A DNA stretch of 49,902 nt from Anaerolineae bacterium (GCA_019912965.1 JAIOHM010000021.1:1-49902); one strand, 5' to 3'; shown: positions 16,648 to 25,750, numbered from the stretch's first letter. Notes: generated from the sequence alone by a model not told the origin. Made by a program: numbers and translations.

Positions 16648-18087
16648 CTACACATGCACCAATTCGCGGATGTTGCCCTGCAAAGCCGCCCCATGCACCG
16701 CATACTGCCGCTTCTGTGGCTGAATCAGTACGGGCAGTCCATTCTTGGGCGACATGGTAATCATCACCGAACGATCAACCTTTGCATCCGGCGGCAGCGC
16801 CAGATGATAGCGTTGCAGCATCATCGCCAGCACGAGTTTGGCTTCCATACTGGCGAAGGTCGCACCGATGCACATGCGGATGCCCGCGCCGAACGGTAAA
16901 TATTCATAGGCCGATGGATTAATGGTCAGCCAGCGGTCCGGGCTAAAGCGTTCCGGTTCAGGATAAATTTCCGGCATGTGATGGGTGATGTACGGGCTGT
17001 AAATCACTTCTGTCCCGACGGGAATGCGGTAGCCATTCAGTTCGGTTTCTTCCATCGCCACCCGCAGCAGGAACGGCACGGGCGAGAGAATCCGCAGGCT
17101 TTCTTTTATCACCCGGTCAAGCAGTTCGAGCTGCCCAATTTGTTCAACCGTCGGGGTTGCGCCGCCCAATACACTGTCAAGTTCCTGCATCACCCGTTCA
17201 TAAATATCAGGATGGCGGTTGAGCAGGAAAATTGTCCATGTCAGGGCATTGGCGGTGGTTTCGTGTCCGGCGAAGAACAAAATATTGGCCTGTCCCACCA
17301 ATTCATCTTCGGTCATCTGCTCGCCATTTTCATCGCGCGTCTGGATCAGCATCGAAAGCACATCGCCGTCATCCCCGCCCTTGCGCTTGCGTTCGAGAAT
17401 TTCATGGAAGGCGTTATCCAGTTGGGTGCTTAAGGTGGTGAATTTGCGGTACGGCGTCCCCGGCAGATCAACTTTCGCCGTAATCAACGGATTCAGATTC
17501 GACTTAATCCACTTCTCGATCATTGCGCCGATGTTTTGGTCGCCCGCCGCGACGTTGACGCCGAACAAGGTTTTGCAGGCGATTTGCAGCGTCAGTTCCA
17601 TCATGTCCGCGTGGACATCGCGTTGTGAACCCGCCTGCCAACTTTCCAACATGCGGTCGGTCATCGCCGCCATATCATCCCGGTAAGTTTCGATGCGCTT
17701 TTTGTGGAAGGCGGGCATCATCAAACGGCGCTGCTGGCGGTGTTTGTCGCCGTTCATGCTGAAAATGCCGGAAAGCAATCGCGTGGTGGGAGTGTGTCCG
17801 AGTTTGGTGCTGGACATTGGGCTGGATTGGTACACATCTGGTTGGGTAAGAATGGCCTGATTGTTGGCTGACCCGAAAGCAAAAATTGTGCCGGGGCAGT
17901 GATCGACGGATGATAATAAATTGCTGTTGCCGCCGCGCGCGAAGGCCACGACGCTGCCGTATGTACGATGAGCGTTGTTCAAATAGGTAAGCGGATCACG
18001 TAAAAACTGGAGCATATTGCCGCGCCAGCCGATCACAGGCACGGGTTTAGGGCCGGGAATCTTCATAATCGCGCTGTCTTTGATCAT
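16648..18087 (-). CDS. Cytochrome P450
   Basis: 479 residues with GAGG upstream of ATG 18087. Diagnostic P450 motifs are present: the I-helix AGHETT oxygen-activation site, ExxR as ESLR, the PERF-like segment EPERFSPDRW, and the heme loop FGAGIRMCIG with the thiolate Cys. It lacks a membrane anchor, so it should be a soluble bacterial P450 needing separate redox partners, which are not in the window. It is on the same strand as, and inside, the sugar-acid cluster. It may be an insertion rather than a pathway member. Confidence 0.93.
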   Translation of the reverse strand: MIKDSAIMKIPGPKPVPVIGWRGNMLQFLRDPLTYLNNAHRTYGSVVAFARGGNSNLLSSVDHCPGTIFAFGSANNQAILTQPDVYQSSPMSSTKLGHTPTTRLLSGIFSMNGDKHRQQRRLMMPAFHKKRIETYRDDMAAMTDRMLESWQAGSQRDVHADMMELTLQIACKTLFGVNVAAGDQNIGAMIEKWIKSNLNPLITAKVDLPGTPYRKFTTLSTQLDNAFHEILERKRKGGDDGDVLSMLIQTRDENGEQMTEDELVGQANILFFAGHETTANALTWTIFLLNRHPDIYERVMQELDSVLGGATPTVEQIGQLELLDRVIKESLRILSPVPFLLRVAMEETELNGYRIPVGTEVIYSPYITHHMPEIYPEPERFSPDRWLTINPSAYEYLPFGAGIRMCIGATFASMEAKLVLAMMLQRYHLALPPDAKVDRSVMITMSPKNGLPVLIQPQKRQYAVHGAALQGNIRELVHV

Positions 18088-18194
18088 CTGCCCACCTCGA
18101 TGTGTATAAGTAAGGATGCTGAGTTTGTTTCAGCGTGGCTCAACACTATAACGAATAATGTCAATGTTTGAAAATGATTCCGCTGGAAGTTCTT

Positions 18195-19277
18195 TTATTC
18201 AGTTTGGGCGACTTTGCGGGCGTTGAAGTCGTCCTGTGCGCGTTGATAATCCGCGTGCTGACCGATGTCCAGCCAATATTCGCGGATGGGGAAGCTGGCG
18301 ACCGGATGCCCCAGACCCAATAATTTTTGAATCAAATCGGGCATATCCATGCGTTCGCCAGAGGGAATTAAGCGGTGTGCAGCGGGTTCGAGCAGGTAAA
18401 TTCCGGCGTTGACGAAGAAATTCAGCGAGGGTTTTTCCGTCACCCCTTTGACGAATCCGCCTTCGCTTTCGACCACACCATATGGCACAGTCAGCGCATA
18501 TTGGCGCACAGCGACCGTCAGCCATGCTTTTTGTTCACGGTGGAAATCCAGCATCGCCCGGAAGTCCAGATCAGTGAGCAAGTCGCCGTTCATCACCAGC
18601 AGCGGCGTTTCCGGCGTTTCGATCAATCCGACGCCGCCCGCCGTGCCTAACGGTTGGTCTTCCGGCACATAACGGATGTTGACCCCGAAGGCGCTGCCAT
18701 CGCCAAAATGCGACTCGATTTTTTCCGGCAGATAATGGGTTGTCACGTTAATGTTGGTGATGCCCGCCGCGCGTAATTGTTCGACGACCAATTCCATCAA
18801 GGGACGGTCACCCACCGGGAGCATCGGCTTGGGCATATTTTCAGTCAGGGGGCGCAGTCGTGTCCCCTTGCCGCCTGCCATCAACACCGCTTCAACGCCG
18901 AGTTCCGTCGATTTGGGCAGCACATCCTGTACCGTAAATAATCCGGCTACACGCCCTTCTGCATCCAGCAGCGGGACATGGCGCACACTGCGGGTTTTCA
19001 TCAGGCGGGCGAGTGTTTCGGGGTCTGTGCCCAACGGCGCGCTGACCGGTACGGCGTAATGAGCCGGTTTCCGTGCCAGAATTTCTGAAACCAGTGTGTT
19101 CAGGTCAATATTCGACAGCATCGCGCGGCGGATGTCGCCATCGACAACGGTGCCGATGAGGTGGCGTTCACCGTCCACCACCAGCGCGATACCCTGTGAA
19201 TTCGAGTCGATGCAGGCGGCGGCTTCTTGTAAGGTATGAGTTGGAGAAATGAGCAATCGGGCGAGTTCAACTTTCAT
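18195..19277 (-). CDS. CBS-domain sugar nucleotidyltransferase (PtmE-like)
   Basis: 360 residues from ATG 19277, chosen because MKVELARLLISP begins the domain; ORF continuation upstream overlaps neuD. Two CBS repeats (about 1-120) precede a nucleotidyltransferase domain with MAGGKGTRLRPLTENMPKPM, the nucleotide-binding and catalytic signature. This CBS-NTP_transferase architecture matches Campylobacter PtmE, which makes GDP-glucosamine for legionaminic acid synthesis. The reaction here is inferred by analogy. It overlaps neuD by 11 bp. Confidence 0.85.
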   Translation of the reverse strand: MKVELARLLISPTHTLQEAAACIDSNSQGIALVVDGERHLIGTVVDGDIRRAMLSNIDLNTLVSEILARKPAHYAVPVSAPLGTDPETLARLMKTRSVRHVPLLDAEGRVAGLFTVQDVLPKSTELGVEAVLMAGGKGTRLRPLTENMPKPMLPVGDRPLMELVVEQLRAAGITNINVTTHYLPEKIESHFGDGSAFGVNIRYVPEDQPLGTAGGVGLIETPETPLLVMNGDLLTDLDFRAMLDFHREQKAWLTVAVRQYALTVPYGVVESEGGFVKGVTEKPSLNFFVNAGIYLLEPAAHRLIPSGERMDMPDLIQKLLGLGHPVASFPIREYWLDIGQHADYQRAQDDFNARKVAQTE

Positions 19278-19929
19278 GGCTGTTCCGCAGCGGACGCGCC
19301 GGGACGCCCGCGACCACCACATCCGGCTTGACATCTTTCACCACCACCGCCCCCAGTCCAACGGTAGCATTCGCGCCAATTGTAATGCCCTGTAAGACGG
19401 TCGCGCCAGCGCCAATATGCACACCCTGCCCCACCCGCACCGCGCCGCACAACTTTGCCCCGGTCGCCAGATGCACATGATCTTCCACCATACAGTCATG
19501 CTCGACAATCGCCGCCGTGTTGACGATCACATTTGCCCCAATCTGCGCCCCGGCGTTGATGATCGCCCCGGCAAAAATCTGCACCCCATCCCTGATTTCG
19601 GTATAGGACGAAACAATCGCCGTCGGATGGATAACGGTCAAGGGCGCGAGGCCGGAAGCCAATCCGCGTGCAAAAACCTGCTGGCGTGGGCGCACATCCC
19701 CGACCGAGCCGAGGCCGACGGCGAAATGAGTCGCCCCCTGCCGCGCCAATTCCGGCAGCAGATCATCATTACCCAGAATCGGCACACCCAACACCGATTC
19801 GCCCACCCGCTTGGGGTCGATGTCCAGAATGCCGACAGGCGTCATCCGGTTCAGCAGCATAGTGTCAATCAGCACGCGGGCATGACCGCCGCCCCCTAGA
19901 ATGACGGCGCGAATGGCAGAGGGATTCAT
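19267..19929 (-). CDS. NeuD/PglD-type sugar acyltransferase
   Basis: 220 residues. An N-terminal Rossmann-like part (VILGGGGHARVLID) is followed by a left-handed beta-helix of hexapeptide repeats (GAIINAGAQIGANVIVNTAAIVEH). The catalytic His is in VEHDCMV. Such enzymes N- or O-acetylate sugar nucleotides or sialic acids; a LegH-like N-acetylation of the amino sugar made by LegC is the most economical role here. It is linked to the ptmE-like gene by overlap. Confidence 0.88.
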   Translation of the reverse strand: MNPSAIRAVILGGGGHARVLIDTMLLNRMTPVGILDIDPKRVGESVLGVPILGNDDLLPELARQGATHFAVGLGSVGDVRPRQQVFARGLASGLAPLTVIHPTAIVSSYTEIRDGVQIFAGAIINAGAQIGANVIVNTAAIVEHDCMVEDHVHLATGAKLCGAVRVGQGVHIGAGATVLQGITIGANATVGLGAVVVKDVKPDVVVAGVPARPLRNSHES

Positions 19930-19972
19930 CAGACAGTCCTTTACTCAAATTACACTAGGTAGAACCCTCATC

Positions 19973-20060
19973 CCCCACCCCCTTCTTCCTCATGGAGGGG
20001 CAGAGCTGTGCCGTGTTTTCAAGTCCCTCGCCCTGAGGGAGAGGGATTTAGGGTGAGGGT
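19973..20060. repeat. Family 2 repeat between neuD and PIG-L genes
   Basis: Two oppositely facing half-elements: ACCCTCATCCCCCACCCCC at the left, and CCCTCGCCCTGAGGGAGAGG followed by GGGTGAGGGT at the right. They form a long imperfect inverted repeat that could fold in the transcript and act as an attenuator or RNA-processing site. Confidence 0.7.
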
Positions 20061-20068
20061 AACATCAT

Positions 20069-20752
20069 TTATTCGATAACTTCACGGATGAGCATAAACG
20101 CTTCGGCATATTCTAAACCAACCGTTGCGCCCCGGTAACGGGCTAACGCACGGATAGCCGACCCGCCGCGCGGCGAAAGTTCCGGCTGTGCTTCGGATTC
20201 AAACAGTCCCATAATCTCGATTTTGCGCTCAATATACGGCGTGATGTCGCTGTATACCGTCGGGATAAACACCCGTTCCGGCAGCGGCGGTGCAGCCTCG
20301 GTGGAAGACAAGGCTTCATAAGCCAACACCCGTCGAACGCCGAATTTGCCCATATAAAACGCCTTCAATACCGACATCGCCGCCAGAAATACGGCATGAT
20401 GATCGGTATGCACATCGCTGCGGTTGACCAGATAAACCGTCTCCGGCCTGACTTGATCGATCACCCCCCGGATGGCGTTTATCAGATCGGCCTGCGGGGT
20501 TATATCCAACTGCGTTGTCGGGAATCCGAGTTTGTAAAACTGGCGGATGCCATACGCGGCGGCGACTTTTTCGACTTCGGCGGCTTTGCGGGCGATCAGA
20601 TCGGCAGGCCACTGCGGTTCGTGCGCCTGCGTGACGATCAGCCAATGGAGTTCGTCGCCCCGCGCGGCATGTTTGAGCAGTGTCCCTCCACAGCCGAGCG
20701 TTTCATCGTCCGGGTGAACCGCGATTGCCAGAATCCGGCGGGCATCAGACAT
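20069..20752 (-). CDS. PIG-L (LmbE-like) deacetylase family protein
   Basis: 227 residues from ATG 20752. The zinc-site motif AVHPDDETLGCGG and the downstream HTDHH (DVHTDHHAVF) are intact, typical of zinc-dependent N-acetylglucosamine deacetylases. In this cluster it may deacetylate a GlcNAc-containing precursor, supplying the glucosamine form that a PtmE-like enzyme would use; this is inference. It overlaps the end of neuB by 8 bp. Confidence 0.88.
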   Translation of the reverse strand: MSDARRILAIAVHPDDETLGCGGTLLKHAARGDELHWLIVTQAHEPQWPADLIARKAAEVEKVAAAYGIRQFYKLGFPTTQLDITPQADLINAIRGVIDQVRPETVYLVNRSDVHTDHHAVFLAAMSVLKAFYMGKFGVRRVLAYEALSSTEAAPPLPERVFIPTVYSDITPYIERKIEIMGLFESEAQPELSPRGGSAIRALARYRGATVGLEYAEAFMLIREVIE

Positions 20753-21815
20753 GATGAACCCCCGCCACATGTTCAGCCGTAATCGGTTCGTCAGGATGCA
20801 GATCGCGTTCCGTCCGTGTGCCGATCAATGCCGTAAGCATTTTGGGCGGCAGTCCGCTGGCAGGCCGTTTGATCGCCAGCATCTCCCGCGTGAGAACTGT
20901 TCCGGCGGGGATAAATTGGTTAGCGACCACGCTCCGCCGTCCGAGTGCGCGGCTGTTGGCTTCGCTTTTTGTAGGCTGTTTGACCCCATCCCCCATCGCC
21001 GATTCGATCATGCGGATTCCGCGCACCATCGCCGTGAGTTCTTCAGGTTCGAGCGAAGCCACATGATCCGGGCCGGGGAGTGTTTTATCCAGCGTGAAAT
21101 GTTTTTCGATAATACACGCCCCCATGCTCACCGCTGCCAGAGCGATTTCGATGCCTAGTGTATGGTCGGAAAATCCGGTTGGTAAGCCGAATTCAGCCTG
21201 CATCGTTTGCATCGCCCGCAGGTTCACATCGCTGGGGTCAGTCGGATAATTGCTGACGCAGTGCAGCAGCGCGATTTGATCGTTGCCCGCCGCGCGAATG
21301 ACCCGCAATGCTTCGGCAATTTCTTCGGGATATGACATGCCCGTCGAGACGATCATCGGCTGACCTTTCCGCGCCATATGCTCAAGGAACGGCCAATTGG
21401 TGATCTCGCCGGACGCGACTTTAAAACAGGCCATGTTCATCTCAGCCAGAAAATCCGCGCTGGCTTCATCAAACGGTGTCGATAAAAACAGGATTCCCCG
21501 CTGTTCACAGTACGCCGCCAGTTCGCGGAACGTTTCGTAGGAGAGTTCCAGCTTCCGCACCATCTCCAGCATATTGCCGTCGTCGCCTGTGTTGGCTTTC
21601 TGATAATCCGCTTTGGGCGTATGGGTCGAAACCAGACTTTCACTTTTGAAGGTCTGGAATTTGACGGCATCCGCGCCGCTTTCCGCTGCCACATCAATCA
21701 GTTTGCGGGCGAGTTCGATGTCACCGTTATGGTTGACGCCCGCCTCCGCGATGACATAACACGGCTGCCCCACCCCAATCGGACGATTTTGAATACTGAA
21801 CACGCTACCGCCCAT
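20745..21815 (-). CDS. neuB: NeuB-family sialic/legionaminic acid synthase
   Basis: 356 residues from ATG 21815; ATG 21824 is an alternative. The TIM barrel starts YVIAEAGVNHNGD and keeps the KFQTF, STPFD and FSDHTLG family motifs. A C-terminal antifreeze/SAF domain (about 285-350, RSVVANQFIPAGTVLTREML) caps the dimer partner's active site. It condenses phosphoenolpyruvate with a hexosamine to form the nine-carbon acid. It is the first pathway gene of the minus-strand cluster. Confidence 0.93.
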   Translation of the reverse strand: MGGSVFSIQNRPIGVGQPCYVIAEAGVNHNGDIELARKLIDVAAESGADAVKFQTFKSESLVSTHTPKADYQKANTGDDGNMLEMVRKLELSYETFRELAAYCEQRGILFLSTPFDEASADFLAEMNMACFKVASGEITNWPFLEHMARKGQPMIVSTGMSYPEEIAEALRVIRAAGNDQIALLHCVSNYPTDPSDVNLRAMQTMQAEFGLPTGFSDHTLGIEIALAAVSMGACIIEKHFTLDKTLPGPDHVASLEPEELTAMVRGIRMIESAMGDGVKQPTKSEANSRALGRRSVVANQFIPAGTVLTREMLAIKRPASGLPPKMLTALIGTRTERDLHPDEPITAEHVAGVHHV

Positions 21816-22038
21816 CGTCACCATACCAGTCTTCACGGCGGAATGAAAAATTCTCCGGCCATGCCCCAACATCAAATTTCAAGGATTCCAGCATCGCGCG
21901 TTTTTGCTCCAATGTTAGTGACGGTTTTGTTGTATGAGTTGTATGAGCTTTTGGAACCCGGCGGAAAATTAAACCTGCGTCGCTTGTGTAGGGGCGTCCG
22001 GCCCGGACGCCCCTACGGGAAAAATCCCGAATTTTCAT
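21805..22038 (-). CDS. Possible small protein between the beta-CASP and neuB genes
   Basis: 77 codons from ATG 22038; a GTG at 22050 overlaps the stop of the upstream beta-CASP gene. The stop overlaps the neuB start. The C-terminal half is hydrophilic and ends ENFSFRREDWYGDDGR. A GTAGGGGCG palindrome is read in frame near the N-terminus (GVRAGRPYT). No family was recognised. The overlaps on both sides favour a real gene, but the repeat leaves doubt about the start. Confidence 0.4.
   Translation of the reverse strand: MKIRDFSRRGVRAGRPYTSDAGLIFRRVPKAHTTHTTKPSLTLEQKRAMLESLKFDVGAWPENFSFRREDWYGDDGR
21988..22016. repeat. GTAGGGGCG palindrome, TCCGG interior
   Basis: 29-bp near-perfect palindrome, arms GTAGGGGCGTCCGG/CCGGACGCCCCTAC around one central base. 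It lies just upstream of neuB within the possible small gene. Same interior as the copies at 31694 and 33224. Confidence 0.85.
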
Positions 22039-22046
22039 ATGCTTTC

Positions 22047-24971
22047 TCACACCTTCACCGCTAATTTATACCCGGTTTCGCGCTCGATAATGGCGTTCAC
22101 CCGTTCCAGTTCGGCGCTGTCCGGCAGTGCCGCCAGTGTATACGCCACCTCGCCCCGGTCGGTGTGGATTCCCGGCCCTTTGCGGACAGCCCACCCCGCC
22201 GCGCGGACTTCCCGCTGAACCACCTGCAAAATCGCGTTCTGGTCGGGATTGGGATGCAGACCAATGGCATACCCCGTTTCGTGCGCCAGTCGCGCCATAT
22301 GCTCCTGATAACGCGCACCGACCTGCGGCGAAATGAAGGTCAGCACGATTTGCCCCTGCTTGAGGCTGGTTTTCATCAGACCGTGCGGTTCAAGCGCCGA
22401 CTTGATGAGTCCATAAGCCGCGTTGATTTCCATCGCAGGTTTGCCGGATGGGGCCGCAGTCGCGGGTGGGGACGAATTTTGTCCTTTAGCAGGGTTCAGC
22501 TTCAGCCGATACCCCGTCAAATCCAAATAAGCAGCAGACAGCGCGTTCAGATCATCCACGCCCTGTATTTCCGCCTGTACCTCGCGCCGATCCAGAAAGA
22601 ACGATGGCCCTTTAATCAACTGTGCAGCGGGGGGCAGAATTTCCGTCACCGCCGCGCCCAATGCCTGCTGATTGACGCTCATATTTACGTTCACATCCCA
22701 ACCAGTGGATTCTTCCACTGTTTCGATATTTCCCGCGAACAACTCTGACGCGCGCTCCGGGAAATCAAACGTCAGCGATAATCGTTTGCGATGGATTTCT
22801 AAGCCGACTTTACGCAAACGCGCTTCCGGTGGAAAGCTCTCGAAAGCCACCTGTCGGGCGGCGTTCTGCTCCAACGGCTCACCGGAAAAAGCGCGTTTGG
22901 GGATTAATCCCGCCGCATCCCACACCGCACCATCACTCGCCAGCCGTAACGCAATCGCCAGCATCGCCGTTTGAGGTGTCAAACCTTCGGGCAGTTCCGC
23001 CGGGAGCAGTAACGCGGGCTGTACAGGCTGCGCTGCCGCCACCAGCGAAGCACGTTTTTCATAAGGCAGCAGCGATTCCGTAGCGGCTTTGGCCTGCCGT
23101 GATAAAACATTCAACGCCCCCGCCAGTGCATTCCCTTCGCGCGGCCCTTCCCATACACCAACCCGCCACACCAGCGCATCCGCCGAATAATGCCGACCCT
23201 TCGCGCCCAAAACCTGCGCCTCAAAACTGTCGATAGCCGCGTCCTGCACCACGCCCACGCGCGGACGGTTGTTCGTATCCCGCAGAACGACCAACGACCC
23301 GACCAAATTCGGATGCGCCGCGATAATCAGGCGGCATTTCTGCGTCCGTTCGATCTGTTCCGGCGTCCGCACCTGAAACGTATCCCGCTGCCGCCAATCC
23401 GCCGCGAAATAAACCCCGTCATTCGCCAGCGTCGTGCTGATTTCGGCGGTGCGGCTGTCGTCGCCAGACCAGATTTGCGCCAGTTCGCGCGCGCTGAAAA
23501 AATTGCCCGCCTGCCCTTTCAAGGCTTCCCACAGCGCGACCATATCCACCGCGCCCGCATGTCCGCCGGAGCCGACTTTGCCGACATTCCATGCGCGTTT
23601 CTGAAATGAATATTCCAACGCCTGACCAGAAACCGGCATCCGCACGATGCGTCCACGCGCCCGCAAACCCGTCGCCAAGCTGTGCCGCGCGCCGGGGTCG
23701 CCATGCACCAGCGCCACTTCTTCAGCTTCAAATGACTCTGCCATGCTGATGAGTTCGGCTTCGTCGGCATGTGCCGAAAGCGAATACGTGCCAAGTTCGC
23801 AGCGCATGGTCACGGTTTGCCCGTCAATCGTGAAGGAAACTTCTTCGCCTTCGCCGCGCTCTTTCAAAATGCGCTGAATGTAGCGTCCCGGCGATTCTTC
23901 ATCTTGATAACCCGTGAGGAAAATCGCGTTGCGCGCGTCCCCCGCCAGATGTCGTGCGTAAGCTGCGGATGGCCCACCTGTGAGCATTCCGCTGGACGAG
24001 ACGATAATGCACGAACCTTCGCCGCGCCCGATTTCCTCGCGCTGCGCCATGCTCTGCACCGGACGCACTTGATTGCGGAAAAACAGCGGTTCATCCTTCG
24101 CCATTTTGACCGTTTCACCCGGCAGCCAGTCGGCAAAACGTGAATACGCCAGACACACCGAACGTACCATGCCATCGGCATAAATCGGTGCGTCGATCTG
24201 GTCGCGGTTCGCCAGCAGAATTTGCAGAACTTCCTGCGCCCGTCCCAGCGCGAAGGCCGGAATCAACGCCTTACCGCCCCGCGCGATCACCGTTTTGAGC
24301 GTATCGACCAAACGTTTTTCTTCGGCAGCGCGGTTGGCGTGCAGTTTACCGCCATACGTGCTTTCCAATACCAGCACATCGGCTTTGGTACGCGGTGGCT
24401 GCGCCCGGACGACCGCCCGCTGCGGCGTCATCGACACATCCCCGGACATCACCAATGTGCCTTCTTCGCTTTCCAGCACCAGCGAGGCCGCCCCCAGAAT
24501 ATGCCCCGAAGTGTGATACGTGACTTGCAAACCTTCCCCCAACCGGATCGCCTGCCGCATCTCCACAATCTGGAAGGCTTCCAACAGACGATCAACCGCG
24601 ATTTCGTCGAATAACGGCAGTTCGCCTTCTTCTTCCTGCTTACTTTTCATGATGCGCTGTGCATCGGCTTGCAAAACGCGGGTGAGCGCGATGCTCGGCG
24701 CGGTCGCCAAAACCGGGACGTTCGGGTAGCGTTCCACCACCAGCGGCAGCGCCCCGGTGTGATCGGTGTGGGCGTGTGTCACCAGAATGTAATCCGGCCC
24801 GCCCGCCTCGCTGATGAGCCGTAAATCCGGCAGTTGATCGTCGGTAATGCGGCGTCGGCCTTTGGCGCTGATGCGGATTCCAGCATCCACCAGCAGCTTT
24901 TTCCCTGCGATTTCGATCAGCGTACTGCTCGCGCCGACCTCATCCGCCCCGCCCAAAAATGTTAAGCGCAT
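22047..24971 (-). CDS. Beta-CASP metallo-beta-lactamase RNase-like protein with long C-terminal extension
   Basis: 974 residues from ATG 24971; the upstream in-frame TTG lies in a repeat. The metallo-beta-lactamase core has THAHTDHTGA and the beta-CASP segment. The downstream motifs SGHILGAASL, SGDVSM, LESTYGG, SSSGMLTGG, YSLSAHADEAEL and LVHGD fit the CPSF/RNase J-like nuclease group, so the zinc site looks complete. RNA processing is the expected role. The last 520 or so residues are not part of the usual core and contain several segments with a similar TGY/TGW-strand pattern near their ends, suggesting repeated small domains. It is twice the usual length. Confidence 0.88.
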   Translation of the reverse strand: MRLTFLGGADEVGASSTLIEIAGKKLLVDAGIRISAKGRRRITDDQLPDLRLISEAGGPDYILVTHAHTDHTGALPLVVERYPNVPVLATAPSIALTRVLQADAQRIMKSKQEEEGELPLFDEIAVDRLLEAFQIVEMRQAIRLGEGLQVTYHTSGHILGAASLVLESEEGTLVMSGDVSMTPQRAVVRAQPPRTKADVLVLESTYGGKLHANRAAEEKRLVDTLKTVIARGGKALIPAFALGRAQEVLQILLANRDQIDAPIYADGMVRSVCLAYSRFADWLPGETVKMAKDEPLFFRNQVRPVQSMAQREEIGRGEGSCIIVSSSGMLTGGPSAAYARHLAGDARNAIFLTGYQDEESPGRYIQRILKERGEGEEVSFTIDGQTVTMRCELGTYSLSAHADEAELISMAESFEAEEVALVHGDPGARHSLATGLRARGRIVRMPVSGQALEYSFQKRAWNVGKVGSGGHAGAVDMVALWEALKGQAGNFFSARELAQIWSGDDSRTAEISTTLANDGVYFAADWRQRDTFQVRTPEQIERTQKCRLIIAAHPNLVGSLVVLRDTNNRPRVGVVQDAAIDSFEAQVLGAKGRHYSADALVWRVGVWEGPREGNALAGALNVLSRQAKAATESLLPYEKRASLVAAAQPVQPALLLPAELPEGLTPQTAMLAIALRLASDGAVWDAAGLIPKRAFSGEPLEQNAARQVAFESFPPEARLRKVGLEIHRKRLSLTFDFPERASELFAGNIETVEESTGWDVNVNMSVNQQALGAAVTEILPPAAQLIKGPSFFLDRREVQAEIQGVDDLNALSAAYLDLTGYRLKLNPAKGQNSSPPATAAPSGKPAMEINAAYGLIKSALEPHGLMKTSLKQGQIVLTFISPQVGARYQEHMARLAHETGYAIGLHPNPDQNAILQVVQREVRAAGWAVRKGPGIHTDRGEVAYTLAALPDSAELERVNAIIERETGYKLAVKV

Positions 24972-24977
24972 GGGAAC

Positions 24978-25025
24978 TTTACCCCTCCCCAACCCTCCCC
25001 GCGCGCAGGGAGGGAGCCTAGCTCC
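24978..25025. repeat. Family 2 repeat, left copy around the DUF559 gene
   Basis: TTTACCCCTCCCCAACCCTC continues into a GC-rich hairpin ending GGGAGGGAGCCTAGCTCC. It is the inverted counterpart of the copy at 25542-25583; together they bracket the DUF559 gene. Confidence 0.7.
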
Positions 25026-25086
25026 ATAAGTTGTGGATGTTGAGATGAATAATTGGGTGTTTGAATTGCTACAGAAAGGGCAAGAT

Positions 25087-25476
25087 TCATGATTGTAATT
25101 GTTCTTTCAGCACATCAGCTATTCTTTGCAGTACCAAAACGGTATCCTGCAAGACTTCTTCATTTGTAAACCGCAGCACACGCAAACCTAGACTCTCCAA
25201 AAATTCTTGCCTGATTGCATCTTCCTGCTGGGTATATTCATGTATTGTTCCATCAACTTCGATAATCAGGGATGCCGCTGCACAGTAAAAATCCACAATA
25301 AAACGATCAATCGTATGTTGACGTCGGAATTTTACCCCAAGAGTTTTGCTGCGAATCTGCTGCCAAAGATGTCGCTCAGCCACCGTTGGTTGATGACGCA
25401 TCTGATTCGCTAATGGCTTCAGCTTTTCCCATACCTCCGGCGACGTTCGCCACGGGACGCGCTTTTCGTCTGTCAT
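25087..25476 (-). CDS. DUF559 endonuclease-like protein
   Basis: 129 residues of the DUF559 family, related to very-short-patch-repair-type nucleases. Visible features are MRHQPTVAERHLWQQIRSK, the FRRQHTIDRFIVDFYC segment with Asp at the expected metal site, IIEVDGTIHEYT, and RVLRFTNEEVL. The family has a PD-(D/E)XK-like fold; the function is usually unknown. It stands alone and is flanked by inverted family 2 repeats, so it behaves like a small accessory cassette. Confidence 0.9.
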   Translation of the reverse strand: MTDEKRVPWRTSPEVWEKLKPLANQMRHQPTVAERHLWQQIRSKTLGVKFRRQHTIDRFIVDFYCAAASLIIEVDGTIHEYTQQEDAIRQEFLESLGLRVLRFTNEEVLQDTVLVLQRIADVLKEQLQS

Positions 25477-25541
25477 GGTTGAATGTACTCTCTAGAGCGA
25501 AACAGCATTATATTTATCCAATTTCGCCGCTTGAGCGAAAC

Positions 25542-25583
25542 TAGCTCCTCCCTCGCTTGCGGGGGAGGTTGGGAGGGGGTAAA
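25542..25583. repeat. Family 2 repeat, right copy around the DUF559 gene
   Basis: CTAGCTCCTCCCTCGCTTGC is followed by GGGGGAGGTTGGGAGGGGG and TAAA, inverted relative to the copy at 24978-25025. Confidence 0.7.
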
Positions 25584-25700
25584 GAATGCTGCATATTGAA
25601 ATGTCCAAATTCCCGCTGTCCTATTATCCGTCCCCAATTCCTGTGTCGCTGCTTCATCCCTCTAAATCTTTCGTATACGGGAGCGATTTGGGAACTCGCC

Positions 25701-25747
25701 TTGCTCCCCTGCCCCGTTTACGGGGTAGGGGCTGGGGGAAGGGGTAA
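25701..25747. repeat. Family 2 repeat before the cupin gene
   Basis: TTGCTCCCCTGCCCCGTTTA then CGGGGTAGGGGCTGGGGGAA then GGGGTAAA. The central CCCCGTTTACGGGG is a strong hairpin. It lies just past the stop of the minus-strand cupin gene and may double as its terminator. The rest of the 25477-25750 gap holds only AT-rich sequence plus the copy at 25542. Confidence 0.65.
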
Positions 25748-25750
25748 ATC

